From: Cadophora sp. MPI-SDFR-AT-0126
Taxonomy: Eukaryota > Ascomycota > Leotiomycetes > Helotiales > Ploettnerulaceae
Assembly (NCBI GenBank): GCA_020747065.1
Contig: JAGMVK010000002.1
Span: 1,054,001-1,118,000, forward strand
Reading direction: 5' to 3'
DNA length: 64,000 nt
The number at the start of each line of letters is the position of its first letter. Position 1 is the first letter of the stretch. A program made the translations under genes and the position numbers. Below the pieces are notes generated by a model. It ran no database searches. It saw only the letters and a list, made by a program, of their open reading frames with translations, and was not told where the DNA came from. Below, piece by piece: positions 52,798 to 63,331 of the stretch.

Positions 52798-54575
52798 ATG
52801 CAACATGTCAGAGTAGATGTTTTTCACATCAATCATATCCCAGAAGATTCAATGATCAACATGCGTTCGAACAATCATGGAATTCGGGGTTCGCTTCGCA
52901 CTTTGTTTACCGCGTTGCCTCTTCAAACCTGCTTAGCGATCTCTTCCCTCAAAGTCGACACAACAGTTGGAACTGTCTATGGCCTAATCAACGGTACCCA
53001 CCCCGATGTTGCCCAATTCCTTGGTATTCCATTCGCCGAACCTCCAGTCGGTGACCATCGATGGATGCCATCTGTAGCCAAGTCTCCCGTCGGAGATATC
53101 GATGCTACGTCTTTCAGCCCATCTTGTCCGCAGTACGACACCTCAATCCCATCGACTTATGAGATTGATGCACGAGACTTTCTGATATCAGGACCAACAT
53201 CGGAAGATTGCCTAACTCTCAGCGTCTGGGCTCCTTTCACGACAGCCAATAACTGCAGCGAGAAGTTGCCGGTCATTGTTTGGATTTATGGTGGTGGTCA
53301 ACTTACTGGCGGTGCTCATATTGAGTATCAAATCCCTACTCCTTGGGTACAGAGAAGCCAAGAGCATATCGTAGTGCAAATAAAGTGAGTAGATAATACT
53401 GAGATATCAAAGATGCGAATTCACAGAATATAGCTACCGTCTGAATATTTTCGGCAATCCACATGCTGCTGGAATCAACCAGACTCTCAATCTTGGTCTG
53501 CTAGATCAACGACTTGCTCTGGAATGGGTTCGGTCCAACATCGCCAACTTCGGTGGCGACACTTCCAGAATCACAATGTGGGGTCAGTCTGCTGGAGCCA
53601 GCTCTACAGACTACTACAACTATGCCTACCCTGAAGATCCCATCGTTTCTGGAATAATCTTGGATTCTTCTTCAGCCATTGGCGCTGCGCCGAGCAGCGA
53701 TCCCACAGGATCCAACTTCACTTTCCTGGCAGGGCAATTTGGGTGTGGCAATCTGAGTGCCAACGCCGAACTCACTTGCATGAAAAAAGTTAGTTTCATG
53801 GACATTGAGGCTTTTTTGAAGTCGTATCAGGACAATGGGTCGGCGCCCAGTATTAGCTTTACCCCGGTGGTCGACAATCTGACGAGGTTCTCAAATTATA
53901 CTGCCAGAGCATTGGCAGGCAATTTTTCCAAGGTCGTGAGTGCTCATCTAGCTTGATTTATGATGCCTTGATTGATCCAGCTCACATGCTTCAAGCCTGC
54001 CATCCATGGAACCAACAACAATGAAGGCTCGTCGCTTACCGAGTGGGTCAACAACGGAACCACATACAACGAGACTGCGGCAAATGCCAACACAGTCCAG
54101 CGAATCTGCTGGGCACAGCAGACCACCAAGTAAAGTCTCTACATTTTACGTTTTTCCTCTATTCTAATCCGAAGTTAGGAACCGATACGCAGCTAACGCA
54201 ACCACTTTCCGCTACTACTACACCGGTAACTTCTCCAACATCTCACCACGCCCATGGCAAGGCGCATACCACTCCTCGGAGCTACCTCTGATATTTGGAA
54301 CCCACGATATCGCTTACTCGGAATCCACACCATTCGAGTTCGCCGTGTCGCACAGAATGCAAGATCTCTGGCTTGCGTTCATGAAGGATGCTGTCAATGG
54401 ACTGCCCAGCCAGGGATGGGAAGCCTACGCGCCAGGAGGAAATGCTATTGAGTTTGCTTGGGATAATCTAGTTACTCGGAATATTCCTCTGAGCGAATTC
54501 GATGAGCTTTGTAGTGGCACTACCGCGATTCGAGGGGCTGTTCCGCCGGACCATGTGGGATTGGATGATTTGTGA
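52798..54575 (+). CDS. Type-B carboxylesterase, probably secreted
   Basis: Alpha/beta-hydrolase that cleaves carboxylic esters. Four exons (52798-53384, 53434-53935, 53981-54129, 54179-54575; introns 45-50 nt) give 544 aa. The catalytic triad is complete: Ser248 in WGQSAGASS, Glu378 in GTNNNEGSS and His444 in GAYHSSELPL. The oxyanion loop is IYGGGQLTGG, and the family marker SEDCLTLSVWAP is present. Intron 1 is fixed by the conserved INYRLNIFG. Several N-glycosylation sites and a hydrophobic N-terminus (LFTALPLQTCLAISS) suggest secretion. The signal would be better placed if translation began at the second or third Met (52852 or 52861), so the start is uncertain. Confidence 0.9.
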
Positions 54576-56015
54576 GGTGAATCTGGGAGCGTCCCCGGAC
54601 GTCCATCAATGCAGTCGATTCTCGTGTATGGAGTGACTTTTAGCGAATCACTGTGCGTTCTGCGTTACCTTCATTACATTGCACGCTCGTGAAGATGATG
54701 CAAACTGGCACAAAGAAGTCAGTGGCGGGATGCACGAGGAGGGTTGTGGTGAGAATGAATATCCACATAACGATCACCTGAATGCAGTCCTGGCATTCTA
54801 AAAGAATTGAGGACATTGTTGAATTATCTTTTCGCGTCACTGAGGCAGGTGAGTCTGCGAGGTTCTTTCAGCACTAGTCGCGAAAGTCATTTTCTTCTAG
54901 TCTTTACGGTGTGATCTAGAGAGTTGTAGAAATGAGTTGTGACTATCTCAAGATGATTAGGTTCAGGTAGCAGTATCAGGTTCAAAATATACTTCCTCCC
55001 CAACACTCTTTGGAAGGCGCTTGAATGGCTATGGTGTTGGGGAGTAGGCAGCCTCTTTTCGTTTATAGCAGCCAAAGCAAACGATTTTTGCGAGAAAAGG
55101 TTCGGTGCATGTTTGAATCATGAGGAGCAAGTATAATTTGACGAGATAATTGGAGATGTTTCCAGTCGTCGAAGTCATAACCAGATGGTATATCGATTTT
55201 GAAAAAGCGCGAGATGGTTTGGTACCAGTCTCTCCAAATGGATAGATAGATGCGGGTTCGCCCATCCACCAAAATTTTTTAGTAAGCGAAGCTTTTCCCT
55301 GCATCTAGCTAAATAATGAATTTTGCATCGTTCCAGCGGCGCAGATTGGCCATTCGCGATCTGTCAGGTCAAAGCTGGTTCGGGTGGATCGATTGGGAAT
55401 TTCTAACGCCAACTTCGATTCGCAAACGGTACATCTTATCTTGAAAAATCCTCCCTGGAGGATTTTCTACGAAGGCATCTCATCTCAAATGAGCTGTCTT
55501 CCGAGTTTTGCTATTTTATCCCACTTTATCATTTATGGGGTTTTGCCTGCTGGATGCAGGTTTAACCTGTGGCATTTTTTATTTTCTTTTTGGATATTCT
55601 GAACATATCGTCAATGTTGTTGATTTTTAAGCGAGCTGAGCAAGGTGCACTCACCGGAACATCTTGATGATTGCTCTCGATACTCAAGCCCCGCCACCGT
55701 TAGTGAATATTCTGATATTGTAACAAGGCCAAAGAAGAATTGGATTTTCGAACAATGTAATGCGATGTCGCAAGTCAAGTGATTGTCAAATTCTTGCTGG
55801 CCGAGATTCATTATCCCTTCCTCCCCAAAACCACGATCGCAACTACCAACCAACTCGGTGGCTCCACTTCAACGTCACAATTTTCTTTCACTTCGAACCC
55901 ACAACCCGCACCATCATTTCGACCAAGATTTCCAACGTGCTGGAGAAGCAACCAACCGCCGTCGATAATACCATGTTTGATTCAACGCGTCAAGATTCAG
56001 TCAATTCTGTGTAGC
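54576..56015. other. Intergenic
   Basis: About 1.4 kb, AT-rich in places (54880-55300, 55500-55640). The open frames do not extend, and none shows a known domain. No gene is called. Confidence 0.5.
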
Positions 56016-57151
56016 ATGGGTAAGCTCTTGACCATATCCCCCTCAACGTCACCGATCGCTGACAAGAAATTCAGCGCCAATCAACATGCCAGCGTCGAAT
56101 CTCGAGAGACAAGCCATTGCAGACACCAGGATGACCGACGGCACCCCTCGAAGCTATGAAGGGACTGCTAGCGCTGTCGTCGAACCTCGATGCTCCGTAA
56201 ATGGTAAACAATTGACAGAAAAGGCTCCCATTCCCCTCTCAACCACGAATAACAACGCCGCTACCGCAGATCAAATGCTCTCCGCTTCTGGCCCTCAAAC
56301 CTCCAATGTCGACGGTCAGCCACTTCCCACTGTACTGGATCTCGCGCCACATGTTCCTGCCTCTCCATTGCCTGCTGATCCCGAGAGTCAAGTCATAATC
56401 GGGACACTGGATAAATTCACGCTCTTCCCCAAGCTCCCAGCAGAGTTGCGCCTCCGCGTCTGGATAGAAGCACATCCAGCACCTCGTTGGATTGAAATTT
56501 GTATGTGGAGACACTGAAAATCGGGAGTGCATTGGAAAGCTCGCTGCGCAACGGAGCTCTCGCCCCTCTTCGCGGTCTGCCATGAGTCTCGCGCTGAGAT
56601 CCTGAAGACTCATCAATACCTTAACGGTAATAAAATGGATTGCCCTCCAATTATGTTCGACGGAGAGAAAGACACCCCGGTTTTTCGACTAGTCAACTCC
56701 TTTGACGAGGTGTCCTTGATATCATGGACACAGCTGCTTTCTACCGATACGCTCTGCAGCAATCAGATCTATTGTTTAGGAAGAAGATCCCGAGGAGCCA
56801 ATGTCACCCAAACACCAATTCGAAATATCAAATAGAGAAGGTCTTAGAATGCTGCCTGGATTGAAAGCGGTTCGGATTGCTGAATATAATAGACAGCGCG
56901 ATCAGTACATCGTTGTAGGCTACATTGAGTTGCAGCTGACGGATGAATACATCAAGGGAAAGGCGGGAATGAATAATGGGTTGAAAATGCTGCTGGAGAG
57001 GGATGCAGGTATTGATGCTAGCTACAAGGATGATAGAGGAATTGAAACAAGGAACACGTACCAGGTGGACGTTTCTGTTGGCAGAATGATACTTGCAGCA
57101 AACCAAGCGGGGCAGGACCCGAGAGGAGTTGAACATAGGACCACGCGATAG
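56016..57151 (+). pseudogene. Broken 2EXR-domain protein gene
   Basis: The 2EXR family is a large uncharacterised group in Pezizomycotina. A plausible first exon is only ATG plus one base (56016-56019), joined by a 55-nt intron (GTAAGC, CGCTGAC branch, TCAG) to 56075; alternatively the ATG at 56086 is used. After a ~110-residue Ser/Thr/Pro-rich leader comes the family hallmark FTLFPKLPAELRLRVW and PRWIEI. The frame then meets TGA at 56515-56517, but resumes in the same frame with LSPLFAVCHESRAEIL, the second hallmark. A further frame change lies near 56700-56800, before GLKAVRIAEYNRQRDQ and the family-like C-terminus ending at 57151. One nonsense change plus a frame break suggests a pseudogene. 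Stop readthrough or an atypical 39-nt intron (56501-56539) are weaker alternatives. Confidence 0.65.
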
Positions 57152-57643
57152 GACAGGTGGCTATATGCTCTCGAGATCATCGATGAGGAGTTCTGACTTT
57201 CAGCCTACTGCCCTTTCAAATGGTCTCACGATTGTGTACTTTAAACATGACAATAGGCTAAAGGCCTGGTTAGACACTTAACGTGAACACCGAAAGTCAC
57301 GCTGAAAAAGACTTATTCGATATGATGCCAAAGAATTTCTTTCGCGGCCATTCTTACGAAACCGCCTAAGGCCTCGAAGACGGCTGAAGAGGGTTCAAAA
57401 CAGCTCAAATCCGCCACATATTGCCTTCTGTTTCTTCTTGTAAAAGTTCGCGGACGGAAAGTCGGTGGCTGCTGAATTTCAGGTGAAAGAGGGGCAATTC
57501 GAGTCTTGGTCGAACTTCGGTTATTGGCTTTAGAAGAGGACCTAGTAAACAACGACACTACTTCGTCTCTTACAACCCAAAACAAGCACGTACATATCTC
57601 TATAATACACCAGATTTCTCATTCAAAATCGGCGAGTAAACCC
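57152..57643. other. Convergent intergenic region
   Basis: About 0.5 kb between the 2EXR relic and the minus-strand zinc-finger sequence. No gene is seen. Confidence 0.55.
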
Positions 57644-58244
57644 TCACTTATCCCTCTCATCATCCTTCTCAGCCCTCTCGGCATCAGCACCACCGTGCCT
57701 CTTCTTCAAATGCCTCCCCAAGTTATCCCTCCTCGAGAATTTCACCCCTGTTTGCCTACACTCCTCATGCAGACAGGAAATTCTTCCTCGCCATAGATGT
57801 CTTTATGTACGCCGTGTTGATGCCGACTCAGATCCTTCTGTCGACCGCATGTGTAGTCACAGCCTGTGATTGGACAGGTGATGGGGCGGGTGTGATATTT
57901 GACGTGTTTACTGGCAAGAGGTCAGTACGTCGAAACGGACAATGAGGAGGTACAGGGACACATGGATGAAGATGGCTTACTTCATGTCACTAGCACGGGT
58001 GAATGCTTTGTTACAGTGGCAACAGGCGTGTCTTTGCTGGACTGGAAGATGAGCTGGGTGGAGAGGGGAATTGCGGCGAAGGTAGTTTTGCTTCCGATAC
58101 CCCGCGAGGACGTCGAAGTTGTGTTGAAGTGGTTTTCGGTTCGATCTTGGTGAGTTCTTTGCTACCAAGCAATTGAGAATTCGAGTTGTGAGTTTCTGGC
58201 TCGGCCGGCGAGTGGATGATACCATGCTTTTCTACATCTCCCAT
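57644..58244 (-). pseudogene. Three-finger C2H2 zinc-finger gene with two frame breaks
   Basis: On the minus strand, three good zinc fingers are readable but not in one frame. Finger 1 is CCHCNKAFTRASDMNKH..YH, crossing a 70-nt intron (57911-57980; GTAAGC, TACTGAC branch, CCAG). Finger 2 is CPITGC followed by GRQKDLSRHQHGVH. Finger 3 is CLHEEC followed by VKFSRRDNLGRHLKKRH, ending in a charged tail and TGA at 57644-57646. Frame changes of one base are needed between a Ser/Pro-rich leader and finger 1 (about 58025-58045) and between fingers 2 and 3 (about 57771-57783). The leader begins at an ATG at 58244, 120 bp after the neighbouring gene. Well-kept finger residues argue for recent decay, assembly indels or an unusual splice pattern. 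The likely original role is a nuclear DNA-binding regulator. Confidence 0.65.
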
Positions 58245-58363
58245 ATATTGCCGCTCGTTCTCCTCATCGAAATTGAGCCCCAGATCACGATCTGACTTTT
58301 CGCTATAATTCGATTCTTCCTCGTCATCCTGGTGATGATTATTACCTGTCTGAGAGAAGACTA

Positions 58364-61114
58364 TCACATCGATCGGTAATGTAGTGCAGTTTTCTGGACA
58401 CCTTTCCCCAGCCCCTGCATTGAGATGAGTGGGACTGCTTCTTGGGTTTCGCTAAGCTCAAGATTCTCATCGAGGGTCATGTCTACGTCGATCAGATCCG
58501 AGAGCCAATTATCGAAAGTTTCCTGGTAGACTTCATTCGGCGAAGCTAAGCCGCCAGAGCTGGGCTGGCCTGGCCGGTTGAATTGTTTAGCAGACTGCTC
58601 CAGGGGATCAAATGGAAGTCCTAAAGTCGCCTGTATGCCATCCAAGTGAGAGTCGATGTTCGACGAACGCGGAGACACCGCACCAAGGAGCTCTATGAAC
58701 GATGAATTACTCAATTCTATCATATTAGAGGATTCTTGTGATATCTCAGGCTTGTTCCGTGATTGATCGGACGAGTGCAACCTTCGAGGCGTTGAGAATC
58801 GTGGTTTGTTGAATGCAGAGCGAAAAGGGTTAAAGGAAGCACGTTCGTATATCAGACATGTGGGAATTCTCTGAGCAATGCGAACAGCGAGCCAAAGGAT
58901 CCTCTCTTCTCGCTGTGCCGTCATCTGAGGAGCACTTGCCGTTTCTGAGCTATCTTCTACATCATCGTGAAACCAACTGTCTGGAAAATATGTTTCTGCC
59001 CAGAGTAACCCGCGCAGAGCGTAGTCTTCAGGAAGAGGACAAGCATCACTTCTTTTTGACATGGGAAAAGTCTCATTGTCAATGGCACTCCAGGATGTGT
59101 CGTACTTCTTCAGGAGGTTGTCCAGGAAGTTCACGAGGGATGTCCATGGGAAGTCTATCTGCACGAGGCGCGCAGTCCATGGATGAGAAACCATATAGAG
59201 CATGAACACCAAGGAGGCGTGAATACCCGTTAGTACATTCAGATCATCCAATCTAATTAGAAAGGAGTCTAGAGTCGCATGTGCTATTTTTCGTGCTGCT
59301 TCGAATTGTGGATTATACTGAACATCTTCAGGGAAGCTGGCAAAATCTTCGGTCCGGTCTTTCATGTCACGTATGAGTGAATCGTCGCTCCAGCCGTAGC
59401 CAAACACTGCAGCGCAGTTAACAATTACGACATGATAGCCATTTTCCGAGAATTTGTCGGCGAGTTGATCAATGTGGCTGTTGATCGATGCGAGAAAGCC
59501 CTGGCTTTGAGCTTCGAAAAGGTCGTGTTCCTGGTTAAATAGGAACCTATGTGTTTTTACAAACGCCAAATCAAAAGCTGACAACTGAAAGTCTGGGAAA
59601 AGGTGATTGCTTCCCGCCCCGACGATCAGGTCAAGGAGAGCCAGAATCGAGTTTTGGGCATGGCTGAATGGCACAGCTACACAAAGAGATTTCGAGAGCA
59701 GAGCAAGCTGCAGCAAAACATCTCCTCGAGTCAGCATCGCGAGACAATGATACAATCGGCCAGCTGTAGGTGCATTTCGAGATAGTGTGGAACACCAGTG
59801 CCGCGCGATGGCCACCCATTTTCCCCGATCCTCAAGATTCTCGCCCTCAATAGCCATACAATAGCTCGTAAGATCACCCACAACGACCCATGTATCCTCA
59901 AATGCCGGTACATTCTTGTATAATCTTTCCATCATCATATACGCAAGATGGATGAATTCTTCCATAGCATCATGAGAATGGGGCAAGCGATGCCTGAGAA
60001 ACTCAAGAAATGAGTATATACCATGTCGCCACATTCTCGCTGGCATTGCATATTGTGGGCCGAGGCACCGGAGAGCGTGACTGGCGGATGGGTGCTGGGA
60101 TGCCAAGAGAAAATCGTGATGTTTAATGCATAAAATGCAATGTAGAGAGATAAGAGCATGCAACTGCTCATTGTTAAGCATTGCTGAAGATCCAGAGGCG
60201 AAGGGCAGTGCCAGTCTCTCGCGCGTCTCGATACACTTCGCCTCCACCAATACAAGATCAGCGTAGATGCCTCTCACTTCCGCAAGTAATTGCTCGTGTG
60301 AAATAGATCTAGTCTCTGGTTGCAATACAATATCGTATGGGTCACTCGGCGTCGGCACTGGTGGCCTTGCACGTTCTTGCGTTTTCTGCCGTTTCCACCT
60401 ATCCGCCTCCAGCGTAGTGAAATACAAGGCACCGCCAAGTACAGCAACCGCAACCGGTGGAATGGCACTGGCCCAGGAAGGTTTGACGGGGTCGTCCTCT
60501 TCCTTCCGAAACCGGAACGTTCGTTTCCTGCTGTGGTACCTTCTCTGATGAGCACTCCATAGAGCATTGAGATCCTTCTGTGTATCATTTCCAATGAGAG
60601 ACTGATCATCTGAAGATGTGGTTTCAGCTTCGATTCCAATCTCGCCTGGCTGAAGCTGTTCATGAACGCCGATGGTAGAGTTCGTGACATGAACGATTCC
60701 CAGAGCAACGTCAAGGGTAGTGGTGATTTGTGAAGATACATGGATGTCAGACTGATGACCGTTGAGCGAAGTTTCGGAGCTGAAAATCGATGAATTGGAG
60801 GATTCTCCTCGTGATGGAATAGGTGGCCGATGATCTCCGACATAAGTCTGAGCCAAAGTTATCGTCAGACAGACTGGAGATGCGAGATTTGGAATCGGGG
60901 GCGTTAATGGGTCAGATATATCAATGCTATTGTGATCTATCAGCAGAAATTCATGTACACGCAAAACGTTGACCTACCGGGTAACCACCACAGTCACATC
61001 TACTGATATGAGAGCTGAATTGTCGACTCCTGAAGAAGTGGAATTGCCATCTTGTAGGCTCCCACAAATCAGAAGCTGGAACAGCAGCCATACCAGTGTA
61101 CCCGGACTGCCCAT
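58364..61114 (-). CDS. Membrane-anchored protein with E.t1-type (EST1/SMG7-like) domain
   Basis: Two exons (61114-60978 and 60926-58364; 51-nt intron with GTAGGT donor, TGCTGAT branch and ATAG acceptor) give 899 aa. The first exon encodes a convincing signal peptide (MGSPGTLVWLLFQLLICGS). The large second exon alone has no early ATG, which supports the splice. A ~150-residue Ser/Thr-rich region follows, then a basic stretch and one hydrophobic helix (about residues 200-218, IPPVAVAVLGGALYF). The C-terminal ~500 residues carry an E.t1/EST1-like helical repeat with ARMWRHGIYSFLEFLRHRLP, FEDTWVVVGDLTSYCMAIEG and NAPTAGRLYHCLA. EST1/SMG7 relatives act in telomerase or mRNA decay, but here the domain sits behind a membrane anchor, so that role is doubtful. 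Function unknown. Confidence 0.78.
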
Positions 61115-62477
61115 GGTGTTGTCTGGTAAGGCTGAACTTGACGGTCAATGAATTGTAACGGTTTCAACTCAATTGTGTACCTGTGGACAATGCACATTCG
61201 TCGTAAATAATTGGAGAAGTACCGACTGAGCGATGAGTGCGAAGCATGAGGCACTGCTACATACTTATGAGAATAATTCGAGGTGTTTCCTTGGCGGAAG
61301 TCGAGGCACCCTATCCTGATGACCTGCCGCACCAAAATACAAGTGCATCACCCATTGGCTGCTTCTTGGAGGCTTCCTACGAGTGTCGTGTGGTTGGATC
61401 AAGCTGTGTAATCGCGATCCAATGGGGCCAATGAGGCATGACTGGAGGCACCCCGCGACGCCCTGTCCGGCCTCAAGCTGCTGATTCGATGGATATCGCG
61501 GTGAAAGCCTCGCGGTGTTCTGGAGTCCTGTGGAAGACCTCACAACCTGTTGATGCGGGAAACATCATTATCCTTACTGTCGACGGAACCATCAACGAGA
61601 ATGTGTAGAATTAGCAGAGCGAACAAGAGCGAAGGTCTAGATTGGTGGTGAAAATCACGTGCCATGCGAAGAGATTCTGGAGCTGGATCTGGAGGGTAAT
61701 CTTGATAGGTACAAGGTGCTTTGATGAGGAGATACGGATCTCTTATATATCTATAGCATCGATAACTTGGTGTGAAAGGGGTACAAATCAAACACTTTAG
61801 AGTATATTTCGTGCGCATCGTCACACGCAGGCGTTGGACTAAGCAAACCAAAGTGGAAACTTACTTCGTTCAAGAAATAAGAGTACTTGACACCGAGCCA
61901 AGTAATTTCTGAACCACTTTGTCTCAGAATCATGTATTACAAACAGAAGTTTCGTTGATTTCCTGGTACCCAAAACCTTTAAAATGATGTAGGTGACCTT
62001 GAGAGGGGCACGCCCAAACATTCTAGGTGAACTGGGATCGCATTTAAGCATAAAATCTAGCAGAAAAACTTCATTTGAACTTCATCTTATTCTGATGCGG
62101 TATTAGATATGCCGCTGAATTATATTGAGAATCAACAACTTTGAAGTGATGTACATGACTTGACATTCTCGTTGATCTCGCTTAAATCCAGCAGCACCTC
62201 TCTCCGGAAGAGTATGGGCAGAAGCCCTGGACAGCCATTAGAATAGCGATCTACAGCACGATGTCTAAACTCATACCATCCTCTCATTTCCATATTCCAA
62301 AATCCTCATACCTCCCCTTCACCCGCTTCAAGCTCACCCATAAACCTCCCCCTTCCCCCCCAATCCACAATCCACACTCGGCTTTCTCATTTTCCCGAAT
62401 CCAAAACCCACAAGGCCCACTTCCCTAACCCACGCATATAACAAAATAACAACTTTTCTCCCATCCAATCACATCTC
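61115..62477. other. Intergenic
   Basis: About 1.4 kb between the E.t1 gene promoter and the tRNA locus. Open frames up to 103 codons lack features. A TATA-like GCATATAAC lies about 45 bp before the tRNA, a usual position for RNA polymerase III genes in fungi. Confidence 0.5.
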
Positions 62478-62513
62478 GGGCACGTGGTTTAGTGGTATAA
62501 TATTCGCTTAGCA

Positions 62514-62535
62514 ATTGTTCAGAGAAAAGACAAAT
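62514..62535 (+). other. Canonical tRNA intron in the anticodon loop
   Basis: 22 nt between positions 37 and 38, the standard site cut by the eukaryotic tRNA splicing endonuclease. The limits follow from pairing of the anticodon stem on both sides. Confidence 0.8.
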
Positions 62536-62556
62536 TGTGAATGGTCCTGGGTTCGA

Positions 62557-62617
62557 GTAAGTAGTTCTTTCTTCCTTCTTCAATTGAAGAAAAGCAAAGT
62601 CTTAACAGAAAAACCAG
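62557..62617 (+). other. 61-nt intron-like insert in the T-loop
   Basis: Begins GTAAGTAG, has a pyrimidine-rich stretch, a CTTAAC branch-like motif 12-17 nt from the end, and finishes ACCAG, so it has every visible mark of a short fungal spliceosomal intron. It also contains a perfect 16-bp palindrome TTCTTCAATTGAAGAA (62576-62591). The limits are ambiguous by one base (62558-62618 also restores a 7-nt T-loop). Confidence 0.75.
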
Positions 62618-62632
62618 TTCCCAGCGTGTCCA

Positions 62633-63176
62633 TCGATTGAAACTTTACTTTTGCACTTTTTTAATTCGGATTTTGAGACTCGGCAAGCTTTTTCCCTTCT
62701 ATGCTGGCTGAAGACTCTTTTGATGGTTTGAGGTTTGAAGTGGAGACATGGAGTGGATGAGATCCACAACCCAGTGTCCAGCCTCCTCTCGCTTGATTTT
62801 TGCAATGCAACGAACGCAACGCAACGCAACATACCAGCAGACTCACGAGAAGTTGTAGATTAAGTGGAATATACGCCCTCATCTTTCAAAAATGTCTATA
62901 AAAACAATGAATTTCGCTGTTATGATACATGAAAAATGCATTTGAATATATGGTACGAGAGTTATATGGTACGTCACTTACCTATCCCTCTTATGGCATG
63001 CGAGCAATCGAGCTGTATAAGTATCATACAAGCAACGAATTATCTCTTCAGGTACATACCCTCGAATCGGTCGTTCCACGTGGGGACTGGAAAGCAGAGT
63101 GCGGATGACTGCATTGCTTCCGTGTCGAATCCAATACTTGGAAGTCCATCTCATCCACACCCTCAGGAATCATCAA
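62633..63176. other. Spacer between the two tRNA-Ala copies
   Basis: About 0.5 kb, AT-rich (especially 62880-62960). Small open frames carry no features. I did not find extended similarity flanking the two tRNA copies. Confidence 0.5.
62649..62662 (+). terminator. RNA polymerase III terminator T-runs
   Basis: A run of four T (62649-62652) and one of six T (62657-62662), 17-25 bases after the tRNA 3' end, as expected for a polymerase III gene. Confidence 0.6.
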
Positions 63177-63331
63177 CCGAGGTGTTCAAATTGGTATAAT
63201 ATTCCCTTAGCACTCATTCCCCACTCCCCTGAATGAACAAAACGTGAACGCTCCCGAGTTCGAGTAAATCCCTCTATCCTCTATCCAAAAATGCCAGACT
63301 AATTTCAAACAATTAGTTCCCAGTGCGTCCG
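63177..63331 (+). pseudogene. Decayed tRNA-Ala copy with inserts at the same two sites
   Basis: Shares GGTATAATATTC.CTTAGCA, GTGAA, TTCGAG and TTCCCAG in the same order with the copy at 62478. Anticodon AGC is kept (63209-63211). The first insert is 31 nt (63213-63243). The T-loop insert is 53 nt (63264-63316), starting GTAAAT, with ACTAAT before the end and finishing ATTAG. The acceptor stem no longer pairs, the T-stem has two mismatches and the A box is lost, so it is a pseudogene. The inserts differ in sequence and length from the first copy but sit at identical positions. Confidence 0.7.

Larger units (their letters stand above)
62478..62632 (+). tRNA. tRNA-Ala(AGC) interrupted by two inserts
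   Basis: With both inserts removed the sequence folds as a standard 72-nt tRNA. The acceptor stem is GGGCACG/CGTGTCC with discriminator A; its third pair is G3:U70, the alanine identity element. The A box is TGGTTTAGTGG (62485-62495). The anticodon stem is TTCGC/GTGAA, with loop TTAGCA plus T and anticodon AGC (62510-62512). A 22-nt intron sits at the usual 37/38 site (62514-62535). The T-stem is CTGGG/CCCAG, but its loop is split after TTCGA by a 61-nt insert (62557-62617). Without the insert the B box becomes GGTTCGATTCC, a perfect match to consensus. T-runs for termination follow at 62649 and 62657. The fold is certain; whether a working tRNA is made is not. Confidence 0.87.
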
